Origin: Halosimplex pelagicum
GTDB lineage: Archaea; Halobacteriota; Halobacteria; Halobacteriales; Haloarculaceae
DNA: 64,000 nt
Assembly (NCBI RefSeq): GCF_013415905.1
Contig: NZ_CP058909.1
Span: 3,844,001-3,908,000, forward strand
Reading direction: 5' to 3'
The notes under the pieces were generated by a model. That model was given only the letters and a program-made list of their open reading frames with translations, made no database searches and was not told the DNA's origin. Position numbers and translations under genes: made by a program. Of the stretch, positions 27,822 through 36,394 are shown one piece after another (the stretch's first letter is position 1; each line of letters opens with the position of its first letter).

Positions 27822-27913
27822 GCGAGCGGGTCGAGGGCTTTCATCGCCTGCTGTCGCCTGCAGTCGATCCAACTGCTAGCGAGCGGGTCGAGGGCTTTCA
27901 TCGCCTGCTGTCG
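27822..27913. repeat. Two identical 35-bp direct repeats
   Basis: Copies at 27822-27856 and 27879-27913, period 57 bp, beginning GCGAGCGGGTCGAGGG. They directly follow the hairpin. On the minus strand both would encode MKALDPLA, but the surrounding frame is not protein-like. Confidence 0.7.
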
Positions 27914-27992
27914 ACTGCGGTCGCGGTCGTCTCTTGCACTTCAACGACAGATCGACCCCGACACTCAAGTTCGCGCCGCCCGCCCGTCCACT

Positions 27993-29000
27993 ATGCAATT
28001 CGATTGGATGGTCGGCTGCTACGCGGGCGCGGGGGTCCACCGCGACACCCCCCTCCTCGAGCACGTCGACCGCGAGACGGTGATGGCGGGCGTCGACGCC
28101 GCCGTCGATGCCGGCCTCGACGGGCTGTGGGCGCCGGATCATTTCCTGCTCGGGCCGAACCACGAGGAGTTCGAGGTCTGGACGCTGCTGTCGGCTATCG
28201 CCGAGCGAACCCACGGCACCGACATGGATATCGGCCCGCTGGTCGGCTCGATCACCTACCGCAACCCCGCGCTGCTGGCGAAGATGGCGACGACCGTCGA
28301 CCACCTCTCGGACGGCCGGGTCCGTCTCGGACTCGGCTGCGGCTGGCACCGCGAGGAACACGAGGCCTACGGCTACGACTTCCCGCCCGTGAACCAGCGC
28401 ATCGACATGCTCGACGAGGGGATCCAGGTGGTGAAGGCGATGTTCACCGAGGCCGAGCCCGACTTCTCGGGGGACCACTACGAGATCGAGGACGCGTTCA
28501 ACGAGCCGAAACCGATCCAGGACCCACATCCGCCGATCGTCGTCGGCGGCGCGGGCCCGCGGATGCTCCGGCTGGCCGCCCGCCACGCCGACGAGTGGAA
28601 CGTCGAGATATCCGGGCGAGCCCGCGGGAAACCGATCGAGTTCAAAGCGCGAAAGTTCGACGAGTACCTCGAAGAGGCGGGTCGCGACCCCGACGAGGTC
28701 GAGCGGTCGTGGCTCGCTCACTGCATCGTCCGCGAGGACCCCGACGAACTCGACCGGCTGTGCGAGGAGATCTTCCCGCTGCCGTGGGGTGAGGAAGAGG
28801 ACGTGGACGACCAGCTCACGACGCCCGAAGAGGCCCGTGAGAAGGGCGATTTCCTCATCGGAACGCCCGCGGAGGTCGCCGAGCAGATCGAGCCGATCCG
28901 GGAGCTGGGCTTCGGGAAACTGCAGCTCATCTTCCCGGACTTCCCGAGCACCAGCGGGATCGAGCTGTTCGGCGACGAGGTCGCGCCGCGGGTCGACTGA
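27993..29000 (+). CDS. LLM-class F420-dependent oxidoreductase
   Basis: 335 residues of the luciferase-like barrel. Landmarks: LWAPDHFLLG, GRVRLGLGCGWHREEHEAYG and PPIVVGGAGPRML. The HREEHEAYGYDF block is the form typical of F420-dependent LLM proteins. It is only distantly similar to the member at 18175. Substrate unknown; in a hydrolase locus a sugar or sugar-lactone oxidoreductase is plausible. Followed by the convergent GH9 gene. The ATG at 27993 directly precedes the first strand of the fold. Confidence 0.87.
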   Translation: MQFDWMVGCYAGAGVHRDTPLLEHVDRETVMAGVDAAVDAGLDGLWAPDHFLLGPNHEEFEVWTLLSAIAERTHGTDMDIGPLVGSITYRNPALLAKMATTVDHLSDGRVRLGLGCGWHREEHEAYGYDFPPVNQRIDMLDEGIQVVKAMFTEAEPDFSGDHYEIEDAFNEPKPIQDPHPPIVVGGAGPRMLRLAARHADEWNVEISGRARGKPIEFKARKFDEYLEEAGRDPDEVERSWLAHCIVREDPDELDRLCEEIFPLPWGEEEDVDDQLTTPEEAREKGDFLIGTPAEVAEQIEPIRELGFGKLQLIFPDFPSTSGIELFGDEVAPRVD

Positions 29001-29031
29001 GAGGGGCGATCCGGTGACCGGGCCTCGCCGG

Positions 29032-30771
29032 TCAGTCGCCCATCGTGGCGGCGTGACCGAGGAGGAGGAAGATCGGTGCGGTGTAGTCGATGGCCCACTC
29101 GTTGGCCGAGTACGACTCCGTCGCGTCGACGTAGCACTTCGCGGGCGGCGCGTCGGTCCGCTCGATGAACTCGGCGAGACGCTCGTCGTCGCCGTTGCGG
29201 TTGGCGCCGCTGACGACCATTCCCGGGATGTCCGTCTCCGTGCCTTCGACGAGCCGGTCGTGAGGGTTGCGCGGCGGGTGGGTTCCCTGGCCGGTCACGT
29301 AGCTGTAGCCGGTCGGCGTCCGCCCGAAGGCGTAGTGCAACTGGTCGAGCGCGCCGGCGACGTAGCGCTCGTCCGGTTCGATCGCGTTCGCGAGCAGGAG
29401 CATCCCGCCCTTCGAGAGCGCGAGCTTGGTCGACGCCCAGTGGTAGTCGTCGGTACCGAGCGCGCAGCGGTAGCCGCCGGCCTCGATGTCGGCGACGAGG
29501 TCGTCGGCGTAGTCGAGGAACGCCGATGCCAGGCGGTCGGCGCGGGCGTCGTCGGCCGCGTCGGCGGTCAGGTAGGCCCACTGGCCGAGCGAGAGCGTGT
29601 CGGTCCAGACCGGTGCCCGAGGGGCGGCGTCGAACAGGTCGACGAACCGGACCTCCAGGTAGTCGGCGTACCGGGTGTTCCCGGTGGTCTTCAGCAACTC
29701 GGCAGCGGCCCAGAAGCGTTCCTCGCGGTCGGTGTCCTTGCGGTAGGGGCCCGAGCCGTCGTCCTGGCCCGCGTCGAAGCGGAACTCGGGCTCCGGATTC
29801 GATTCGAGGTAATCGTGGGCCTCCCGAGCGTTTTCGAGGGCTCGATCCGCGAACTCGGGTGCGTCGTCGGCGTACACCCGCGCGGCCATCGCCATCGCGG
29901 CCGCGTACTGAGCGGTCCCGAACGTCGAGAGCCCGTAGACGAACCGGTCGCGGTCGTCGCCGGTCGGCGCCTCGTCGATGGCGGGCCACTCCCGCGCTGC
30001 GACCTTGTGGTAGACGGCGCCGTCCTCGCGCTGCATCCGTTCCAACCATTCGAGTTCGAACTTCGCCTCGGCGAGCAAGTCGGGCAGGTCGGTCTCGCCT
30101 GCCGACCGCTCGACCGGCAGGTCGCACTGCCCGGTCTCGAACGCGTCGGGGTAGCGCTCGTAGGCCAGGAGCATCTGCCCCACCGTCACCGCGCCCGGAG
30201 GGACGTACTTCCCGTAGTCGCCGGCGTCGTACCACCCGCCGGAGACGTCCAGTCGCTCCCCCTCCTCGCGGAACGCGTCGTCGAAGTACATCCGCGCCTC
30301 GGCGTCCTGTGTGTGGCCGGCCGGCACGTCCAGCCCGGTGACGGGGTCGTCGATGGCGGTGTTCGAGCGCTTGCACGTGTAGAGCCGGACGGCGTCGGCG
30401 AGTGTGTCCTCGTACACGTCCGCACCGACGCGGAAGGGGACCGACTCGCCCGTCGTCTCCCGGAGGTCGCCGTCGGCCGTCTCGCCCCGGCCGACCGCGA
30501 CGCGGTACTCGCCCGGTTCGGAGAGCGCGGAAAAGTCGGCGCGGCGGACCGTCTCGCCCGCGTCGGGGTCGTCGACCGGGTCGGAGAGCGCTCCCGAGCG
30601 AGCGACCGTCCCGCCGTCGCTCCCGCGGACGACGAACCGCTCGGCCTCGATCGCGGACCGCTCGGATTCGACGGCGACAACCGCCCGTTTGGGCGCCGAC
30701 GGGAGGTAGCCGACCTGGTCGACGCGGACCCGCTCGGTGGGGCGCTCGGACCCCGGTTCGGACTCGGTCAT
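29032..30771 (-). CDS. GH9 endoglucanase/exo-glucosidase with N-terminal Ig-like domain, no signal peptide
   Basis: 579 residues: an Ig-like domain (about 10-105; VDQVGYLP opening) and a GH9 (alpha/alpha)6 catalytic domain (about 120-579). The base/nucleophile Asp pair is in WYDAGDYGKY (D182, D185) and the acid is E558 in SANEWAIDY. GH9 enzymes with this N-terminal domain cleave beta-1,4-glucan; the absence of any signal peptide points to a cytoplasmic enzyme acting on imported gluco- or xylogluco-oligosaccharides, such as exo-glucosaminidase or glucosidase-type GH9 members. Convergent with the LLM gene, divergent from the ThuA-like gene. The ATG at 30771 begins an acidic lead before the Ig-like domain. 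Confidence 0.92.
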   Translation of the reverse strand: MTESEPGSERPTERVRVDQVGYLPSAPKRAVVAVESERSAIEAERFVVRGSDGGTVARSGALSDPVDDPDAGETVRRADFSALSEPGEYRVAVGRGETADGDLRETTGESVPFRVGADVYEDTLADAVRLYTCKRSNTAIDDPVTGLDVPAGHTQDAEARMYFDDAFREEGERLDVSGGWYDAGDYGKYVPPGAVTVGQMLLAYERYPDAFETGQCDLPVERSAGETDLPDLLAEAKFELEWLERMQREDGAVYHKVAAREWPAIDEAPTGDDRDRFVYGLSTFGTAQYAAAMAMAARVYADDAPEFADRALENAREAHDYLESNPEPEFRFDAGQDDGSGPYRKDTDREERFWAAAELLKTTGNTRYADYLEVRFVDLFDAAPRAPVWTDTLSLGQWAYLTADAADDARADRLASAFLDYADDLVADIEAGGYRCALGTDDYHWASTKLALSKGGMLLLANAIEPDERYVAGALDQLHYAFGRTPTGYSYVTGQGTHPPRNPHDRLVEGTETDIPGMVVSGANRNGDDERLAEFIERTDAPPAKCYVDATESYSANEWAIDYTAPIFLLLGHAATMGD

Positions 30772-30971
30772 TCGTTGCCCGTCGTTGCCGACCGCCGACA
30801 AAAAGCGCGCGGTTGGTCGGGTAACTCTCCGGTTCCGGCGGCGCGTCGTCGGGCGACCGCTCGGACGGCCACCCGCGAGGTGAGCGGCGACGCCGCCCGA
30901 TAAGTCGCCCGTCACCGAACAGTCTCTCCGGAACCCGAACGCGCTTGCGTGCGGGCGGCGAGCGATCGGAC

Positions 30972-31721
30972 ATGCCCGACACGCGCGTCACGGTCTGGAA
31001 CGAGTTCGTCCACGAGCAGGAGTCGGAGACCGTCGCCGAGGTCTACCCCGACGGCATCCACGGCGCCATCGCCGACGCGCTCGAAGCGCGCGGCTTCGAC
31101 ACCGAGACGGCGACGCTCCAGGAACCCGAACACGGCCTCACCGAGGACGTGCTCGCCGAAACCGACGTGCTGACCTGGTGGGGTCACGCCGCCCACGACG
31201 AGGTCGACGACGAGGTCGCCGAACGGGTCGTCGAGGCCGTCCGCGACGGGATGGGCCTGCTCGTCCTCCACTCGGCGCACTTCTCGAAGGTGTTCAAGCG
31301 GCTGATGGGCACCAGTTGCTCGCTGAAGTGGCGCGAGGCCGCCGAGCGCGAGCGGCTGTGGGTCATCGAGCCGAGCCACCCCATCGCCGACGGGGTCGAC
31401 GACTGCATCGAACTCGACGAGGCGGAGATGTATGGCGAGCGCTTCGATATCCCTCAGCCCGAGACGCTCGTGTTCAACTCCTGGTTCGAGGGCGGCGAGG
31501 TGTTCCGCTCGGGCTGTACCTACCGCCGCGGTAGCGGCCGGATCTTCTACTTCCGACCGGGTCACGAGACCTATCCCATCTATCACGACGAGGAGATTCA
31601 GAACGTCCTCGCCAACGCCGTCGAGTGGGCGGCGCCCAGCGACGACCGCGCCACCTCCAGCGGCGGCAACACCGAGCCCCGCGAGGACATCGACACCTCC
31701 GACGAGCGGACGGTCCACTGA
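30972..31721 (+). CDS. ThuA-like (trehalose utilisation type) domain protein
   Basis: 249 residues with the ThuA fold, a class I glutamine amidotransferase-like domain: [10 protein letters not shown] at the start, [21 protein letters not shown] and the C-terminal RPGHETYP. ThuA proteins act in oxidation of disaccharides to 3-keto forms together with Gfo/Idh-type partners. Such partners exist in the locus (21630, 36395). Function here is thus a guess from the family and context. No signal peptide. Divergent from GH9 (200 bp). Confidence 0.85.
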   Translation: MPDTRVTVWNEFVHEQESETVAEVYPDGIHGAIADALEARGFDTETATLQEPEHGLTEDVLAETDVLTWWGHAAHDEVDDEVAERVVEAVRDGMGLLVLHSAHFSKVFKRLMGTSCSLKWREAAERERLWVIEPSHPIADGVDDCIELDEAEMYGERFDIPQPETLVFNSWFEGGEVFRSGCTYRRGSGRIFYFRPGHETYPIYHDEEIQNVLANAVEWAAPSDDRATSSGGNTEPREDIDTSDERTVH

Positions 31722-31754
31722 CCGGGCGGTCTCGTCCGGAGCGGCCGAGCCGGA

Positions 31755-31997
31755 CTACTCCTCGGCGGTCGGCGGCCGCGGCGTCTCCGGTTCCTCCTCT
31801 TCCTCGTCCTCGTCGGGGAGGAACTGCGGCGCGATCTGCCACTTGAAGTAGGCGGTCCACCCCGCCGAGACGACGCCGAACAACACGAAGACGAAGAGGT
31901 TCAGCGGCGGTGTCCCGGGCTCAGAGAGCCAGAGGGCGCTGAACATCACCCCGAAGGTGTAGATGAACACCGCCCCGTCGACCGGTTCGAGTTCCAT
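31755..31997 (-). CDS. Small two-helix membrane protein of unknown function
   Basis: 80 residues. Two hydrophobic segments (about 10-28 and 34-52) followed by a highly acidic tail containing seven or more consecutive Asp/Glu. Not recognised. It lies 89 bp downstream of the solute-binding protein gene on the same strand and could be co-transcribed, but nothing shows a transport role. Confidence 0.7.
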   Translation of the reverse strand: MELEPVDGAVFIYTFGVMFSALWLSEPGTPPLNLFVFVLFGVVSAGWTAYFKWQIAPQFLPDEDEEEEEPETPRPPTAEE

Positions 31998-32086
31998 ACT
32001 CGCTCTGTGGGACGGGGGTGCATAGAACTGGCGCTCGCCGACGGAACGGTCGAGCGGTGACCGCGCCCGGCGAGCGGTCTCGCGAA

Positions 32087-34261
32087 CTACCGTTCCCGGA
32101 GCGTCCCCGCCTGCACGTGGTAGTGCATGGGCGCGACCGGTTCGCCCCGCGCCATCTCGGTCGACCGCCCCTCGTCGGCCGCGACGGCGAACCGCTCCAG
32201 ATCCGCCCAGAGGCCGACCCTGTCCTGGACGAACACGGCGTTGGGGAGCGCGTAGTTGTACCAGCGGGCACAGCGCCGGGCCGCCTCGCGGAAGCCCGCC
32301 TCGTCGGTCCCGGCGTCGCGCAGGCGCTCGACCGCCTCGCAGAGCGCGACCGTCTCGCCCGCGCCCGGGAACTCGTAGGTCGCGCCGCCGTCGGGGTAGT
32401 CGACGCCGTCGACCGTCAGCGCCCCCGGTTGGTCGGGGAGCGTCACGGAGTCGGGCACCGAGGCGGCGGGCGGGTCGTCGCGGCAACTCCCGAGCGGGTT
32501 GCCCGCGACGGTGATGGGCGGCATCGCAACCCACCCATCGCCGGCGGAGAACCAGTCGCCGTAGACCGGCAGCGCCGCCTGCCCGGCGGGGACGTTCGCC
32601 AGCAGGAGGTCGAACCCGCCCTTGCGGACGCTGTCCTCGAAGGAGATGCCCTTGCCGAGCAGTTGCTCCGTCTCGACGGCGACGCCGAACGACTCCAGCC
32701 CCGCGATGAGCGTCTGAACCTCGTTGATGTTCGCCGAGTACACGGTCAGCGTCAGCGAGAGGGGGTCGCCGTCGGGACGCTGCCAGACCCCCTCCACTCG
32801 CTCGTAGCCCGCGCGGCGGAGCCACTCCGCCGCCAGGTCGGTGTCGGCTTCCTGCGGGTACTCGTACAGCGAGTCGACGAACTCGCTGCCCAGCGCGCGC
32901 TCGGCGGTCGACCCGAGCAGCCCCGAGTGGGAGGACGGCGGCATCGTCCCCGGGCCGTACTGGTTGTAGCGCATCCGCTCGAACGGTGCCGCCGCCGCGA
33001 CGGCCCGTCGGACCCACAGGCGCCGCAGGTGGGGCCGCTCCCAGTTGAAGACGAGTTGCTTCCCGCCGGCGGCGGGGTTGGCCCAGGTGTCCGCTTGCTC
33101 GATGGCGTCGGGGACCTGCGCGCGGAAGAAGTCCCCCTTCGACTCGGCGATGACGCCCGTGCCGGCGTCGACCTCCTCGCCGTTGACGAAGTCCCGCGGG
33201 TCGTAGAAGGTCCCGGCGTCGACGCCGCCCCCGCCGGCGCTCCCGCTGCCTGCGGGGTCCAGCGCCGGCCCGCTGTAGCCATTGGCGCCGCCGAGGATGC
33301 GGAGCGTCGGCCGGTCGGTCGAGCCGGGGTAGTCCTCGCGCGGTTCGGCGTAGACCACCTCGGTGTTCGTCCGGAGGCTGTAGGGCACTTCGATGAGTTC
33401 GCTCGTCACGTCGTCGGTCGAACGAGGCGCGTAGCGACCGGTCCCGTAGCCCTCCTCGACGTAGGTTTCGATGGAGAGTTTCCCCTGCCGGTAGTCGAGG
33501 TACGTGTCCCGAACCTGGTCTTTCGAGGACGCGTCCCCGAAGCGCTCCAGCCACGGCTCGTTGTAGGCCGTCGGGAGCGGCGGCGGTCCGGGGTGGAGGG
33601 CCGTCCGCGCCGCAGCGGGGTTGATCGACCCGCCCATCGGCGTCCACCGGTACTCGGTGTCGCCGACGAGTTCGGCTGTGAACTCGTCCTCGGTGAACGC
33701 GCCGTTGACCTCCAGCCACTCGATCCGGTCGCGCACGTGGTAGGCCCGCGCGTCGAGCGTGTCCCCGTTCCAGTAGGTGAGACGGTCGTCGAAGGTCACC
33801 GCGACCGCCCCGTCGTCGGTGACCTCGTAGGCCGCGACGGCACAGGGAACCGACAGTTCACCCCCGTCGACCGACCACGTGTGGCCGCTGGTGTACGGTT
33901 CGCCGCTGGGCCCGTGCGTCGGCAACACGAGACTCTGGAGGAATCCCTCGAAGTGCGGCCGACCGTACGGCGTGCTCGTGTTCGGCCCCATGTCGAGGGT
34001 GCTTGGTTGCGCGCTGGTCATCACCGACACCACCGGCCCGTCCACGTCGCGCTGCCGGCCGGCGGTGGTCGTGTCGCCGTCGTCGGACTCGTTCGAGCAG
34101 CCCGCCAGCGCGGTCGCGGCGGCCGCGCCGGCGAGCGAGACGAACGCTCGCCTGTCCAGCCCCCGGGAACCCGCCGAGCCGTCTCGGGACTCGCCGGCGG
34201 CGCCACCGGTCCCGTCCGCCTCGCTCCCGTCGTGAGGGTCGCCAACCATCGATACCGACAT
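32087..34261 (-). CDS. ABC-type solute-binding lipoprotein (family 5, oligopeptide/oligosaccharide type)
   Basis: 724 residues. Tat signal (LDRRAFVSLAG, about residues 35-45) with lipobox LAGCS, then an SBP family 5 domain (STLDMGPN near the start; VTFDDRLTYWNGD; NEPWLERF). This family binds peptides but archaeal and thermophile members bind xylo- and cello-oligosaccharides. No permease or ATPase is encoded in the window. It is divergent from the GH2 gene, sharing a 75-bp promoter region, which ties it to the locus. AAATACTAAG (minus strand) lies about 25 nt before the ATG at 34261 and favours this start; a later ATG at 34249 is the alternative. Confidence 0.85.
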   Translation of the reverse strand: MSVSMVGDPHDGSEADGTGGAAGESRDGSAGSRGLDRRAFVSLAGAAAATALAGCSNESDDGDTTTAGRQRDVDGPVVSVMTSAQPSTLDMGPNTSTPYGRPHFEGFLQSLVLPTHGPSGEPYTSGHTWSVDGGELSVPCAVAAYEVTDDGAVAVTFDDRLTYWNGDTLDARAYHVRDRIEWLEVNGAFTEDEFTAELVGDTEYRWTPMGGSINPAAARTALHPGPPPLPTAYNEPWLERFGDASSKDQVRDTYLDYRQGKLSIETYVEEGYGTGRYAPRSTDDVTSELIEVPYSLRTNTEVVYAEPREDYPGSTDRPTLRILGGANGYSGPALDPAGSGSAGGGGVDAGTFYDPRDFVNGEEVDAGTGVIAESKGDFFRAQVPDAIEQADTWANPAAGGKQLVFNWERPHLRRLWVRRAVAAAAPFERMRYNQYGPGTMPPSSHSGLLGSTAERALGSEFVDSLYEYPQEADTDLAAEWLRRAGYERVEGVWQRPDGDPLSLTLTVYSANINEVQTLIAGLESFGVAVETEQLLGKGISFEDSVRKGGFDLLLANVPAGQAALPVYGDWFSAGDGWVAMPPITVAGNPLGSCRDDPPAASVPDSVTLPDQPGALTVDGVDYPDGGATYEFPGAGETVALCEAVERLRDAGTDEAGFREAARRCARWYNYALPNAVFVQDRVGLWADLERFAVAADEGRSTEMARGEPVAPMHYHVQAGTLRER

Positions 34262-34336
34262 GTCGTGACAGTAGAACTTAGTATTTCGGCCCGGCGGTAG
34301 CAACGTTTATTCGCCGTCGGCGACCGAGCAACAGCC

Positions 34337-36037
34337 ATGCACCGGACCTTCGAGACGACGACGGAACGGCGCCGGCGGACCCTCGACGGGCAGTGGGAGT
34401 TCCTCGCGGACCCCGAGAACGAGGGGTACGACGCCGACTACGGCGAGTCGTTCCCCACCGAGGTGGCCGACCGGATCTCCGTCCCGAGTTCCTGGAACGC
34501 CCACACCGAGTACGCCGACTACGTCGGGCCGGCGTGGTACCGGCGGACGTTCGAGACCGGCGAGGAGTCGCTCCTGTTCACCTTCCACGGGGTCGCCCAC
34601 GACGCGACGGTCTATCTCGACGGCGAGGAGGTGGCGAGTCACGAGGGGTCGTACACGCCGTTCACCGCGCTCGCCCGGCACCTCGACGCGGGCGAACACG
34701 AACTCGTCGTCCGCGCGGACAACACGCGAGGGGAGGCGACGCTCCCCCACGACGACGCCGACTGGTTCCCCCACGGCGGCATCCACCGCGAAGTCGTCGC
34801 CGAGACCGTGCCCGACGTGTACGTCCGGGACCTGGCCGTCGAGTACGACCTCTACGGCGACGAGGCGACGGTCGAAGCGGAGGTGACGTTGCACAACGTC
34901 GGCCCGCGTCCGGCCGAACCCGACCTGACCGTCTCCGTCGGCGACGCGTCGGTCACCGACTCCGTCGCGGTGGAGGGCATGGACGCTGCCACGGCGACGC
35001 TCGGTCTCGACGTCGAGGACGTGGACCGGTGGAGCCCCGACGACCCGACGCTCTACGACGTGGAAGCGCGACTGCACGGCGAGCAGGCCGACGAACGCGA
35101 GGGCGACGCCTTCGCCGACGACCTGCGCGACCGGATCGGGTTCCGCACCGTCTCGACCGCCGGCCGCGAGATCCTGATCAACGGCGAGCCCGTCGATATC
35201 GCGGGCGTCAACCGCCACGAGGACCACCCGGAGTGGGGCTCCGCCCAGCCGCTGCGGGTCCAGGAGCGGGATCTCGACCTGATACGGCGGGCCGGCTGCA
35301 ACGCGGTCAGGTGCTCGCACTACCCGAACCACCCGCGGTTTCTCGACCTGTGCGACGAGGAGGGCGTCCTCGTGATCGAGGAGATCCCGATGTGGCAGGT
35401 CGACGAGTCGACGATGACGTCCAGCCAGGAGCGCGCCCAGCGCGCGCTCGTGGAGATGATCGAGCGCGACCGCCACCACCCGTCGATATTCGCCTGGAGC
35501 CTCTCGAACGAGTGCGCGAACGACCACCCGACCGTCGTCGACGGCACCCGCCAGCTCAAGTGGGCCGCCGACGGGGTCGACGACTCCCGGCTGGTCACCG
35601 CCGCCTCGAACACCGACTTCGAGGGCGCGACCGACGAGGTCTTCGACTTCTGTGACTTCCTGTCGGTCAACGCCTACTGGGGCTGGTACCGCGACGGCGA
35701 CTGGGACGAGTTCCTCGACGGGATCGCCGCGGAGTACGGCGAGAAACCGATCGTCGTCACGGAGTTCGGCGCCGGCGCCGTCCCGGGCGAGCGCACTCAC
35801 GAGGGTCGCAAGTGGTCCGAGTCCTACCAGGCCGACCTGCTCGCCGACTGCGTCGACCTGTTCCGCGAGCGCGACGACGTCGCCGGCTTCGCCGTCTGGC
35901 AGTTCTGCGACACGCTCACCGACCCCGAGGCGGCGATGACCAGACCGCGGACGCACAACAACAAGGGCATCGTCGACGAGCACCGACGGCCCAAGGAGGC
36001 GTACCGCGTCCTCCGCGACCGTCTCGCCGACGACTGA
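34337..36037 (+). CDS. GH2 glycosidase, beta-glucuronidase-like
   Basis: 566 residues: sugar-binding jelly roll (about 10-175), Ig-like domain (about 180-270) and catalytic barrel (about 275-566). Acid/base E392 in SLSNECA and nucleophile E476 in VTEFGAG. Near the C-terminus N541-N542-K543-G544 reproduces the N-x-K-G signature that holds the substrate carboxylate in beta-glucuronidases (Asn566/Lys568 in the E. coli enzyme), so a beta-glucuronidase rather than beta-galactosidase is favoured. No signal peptide. Divergent from the solute-binding protein; GTTTATTC about 35 nt upstream is a likely TATA box. Confidence 0.9.
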   Translation: MHRTFETTTERRRRTLDGQWEFLADPENEGYDADYGESFPTEVADRISVPSSWNAHTEYADYVGPAWYRRTFETGEESLLFTFHGVAHDATVYLDGEEVASHEGSYTPFTALARHLDAGEHELVVRADNTRGEATLPHDDADWFPHGGIHREVVAETVPDVYVRDLAVEYDLYGDEATVEAEVTLHNVGPRPAEPDLTVSVGDASVTDSVAVEGMDAATATLGLDVEDVDRWSPDDPTLYDVEARLHGEQADEREGDAFADDLRDRIGFRTVSTAGREILINGEPVDIAGVNRHEDHPEWGSAQPLRVQERDLDLIRRAGCNAVRCSHYPNHPRFLDLCDEEGVLVIEEIPMWQVDESTMTSSQERAQRALVEMIERDRHHPSIFAWSLSNECANDHPTVVDGTRQLKWAADGVDDSRLVTAASNTDFEGATDEVFDFCDFLSVNAYWGWYRDGDWDEFLDGIAAEYGEKPIVVTEFGAGAVPGERTHEGRKWSESYQADLLADCVDLFRERDDVAGFAVWQFCDTLTDPEAAMTRPRTHNNKGIVDEHRRPKEAYRVLRDRLADD

Positions 36038-36111
36038 CTCGTCGACCCGCTCCGGCCTGTCTCGCTCCCCTCCCCCGTTTTTGAATATCGAACGACGTTC
36101 TCCAAAAATAG

Positions 36112-36131
36112 TTACTCGGGACCGAGTAACG
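36112..36131. repeat. Perfect 9-bp inverted repeat
   Basis: GTTACTCGG-GA-CCGAGTAAC, 20 bp with a two-base centre. Lies between convergent genes, so it could end transcription from either side or be a protein site; no T-run directly follows. Confidence 0.5.
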
Positions 36132-36336
36132 AGTATTACGCCCGTAATCATGTAATCTGCCGCGGATCGAGCGCGATCGTTCCCGAAGGGCGATTCGTCG
36201 TTCTGTCCGAGTGGCTCCCGAGATCGAATCGAATTCGTTTCGAACGCCCGCTTCGGGGACGAATACGACGGATACGTCGATGGGACGGGATCTATAGAGA
36301 CAGAACAGGTCTCGAACAGGATAGAACGAAATCGAG

Positions 36337-36384
36337 CGGCGGTCGAGCGGGAGGGAACGGAACCGAACGGCGGTCGAGCGGGAG
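36337..36384. repeat. 17-bp direct repeat, two copies
   Basis: CGGCGGTCGAGCGGGAG at 36337-36353 and again at 36368-36384, within a purine-rich tract that recalls the GAGAAC-rich block at 10561-10735. Confidence 0.65.
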
Positions 36385-36394
36385 CCGGACCCGC

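Larger units (their letters stand above)
27504..27992. other. 489-bp gene-free repeat-like region
   Basis: Short open frames exist on both strands but they are Arg/Ser-rich and match no known family. The region holds a long G+C-rich hairpin (27764-27815) and two identical 35-bp direct copies (27822-27856 and 27879-27913). The stretch 27640-27740 has the look of a dispersed haloarchaeal intergenic repeat, which needs a genome search to confirm. Confidence 0.45.
36038..36394. other. 357-bp gene-free region with palindrome and direct repeats
   Basis: Convergent gap between GH2 and the Gfo/Idh gene. No ORF of interest. It includes CCCCCGTTTTT (36074-36083), a possible terminator tract for GH2, the palindrome at 36112-36131, the smaller dyad ATTACGCCCGTAAT just after it, and a 17-bp direct repeat (36337-36384). 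Confidence 0.5.

Noticed and set aside
27528..27901. Short Arg/Ser-rich open frames on both strands between GH31 and the LLM gene
   Set aside because: No initiation signal, no acidic composition, and the region is better explained by a hairpin and direct repeats.
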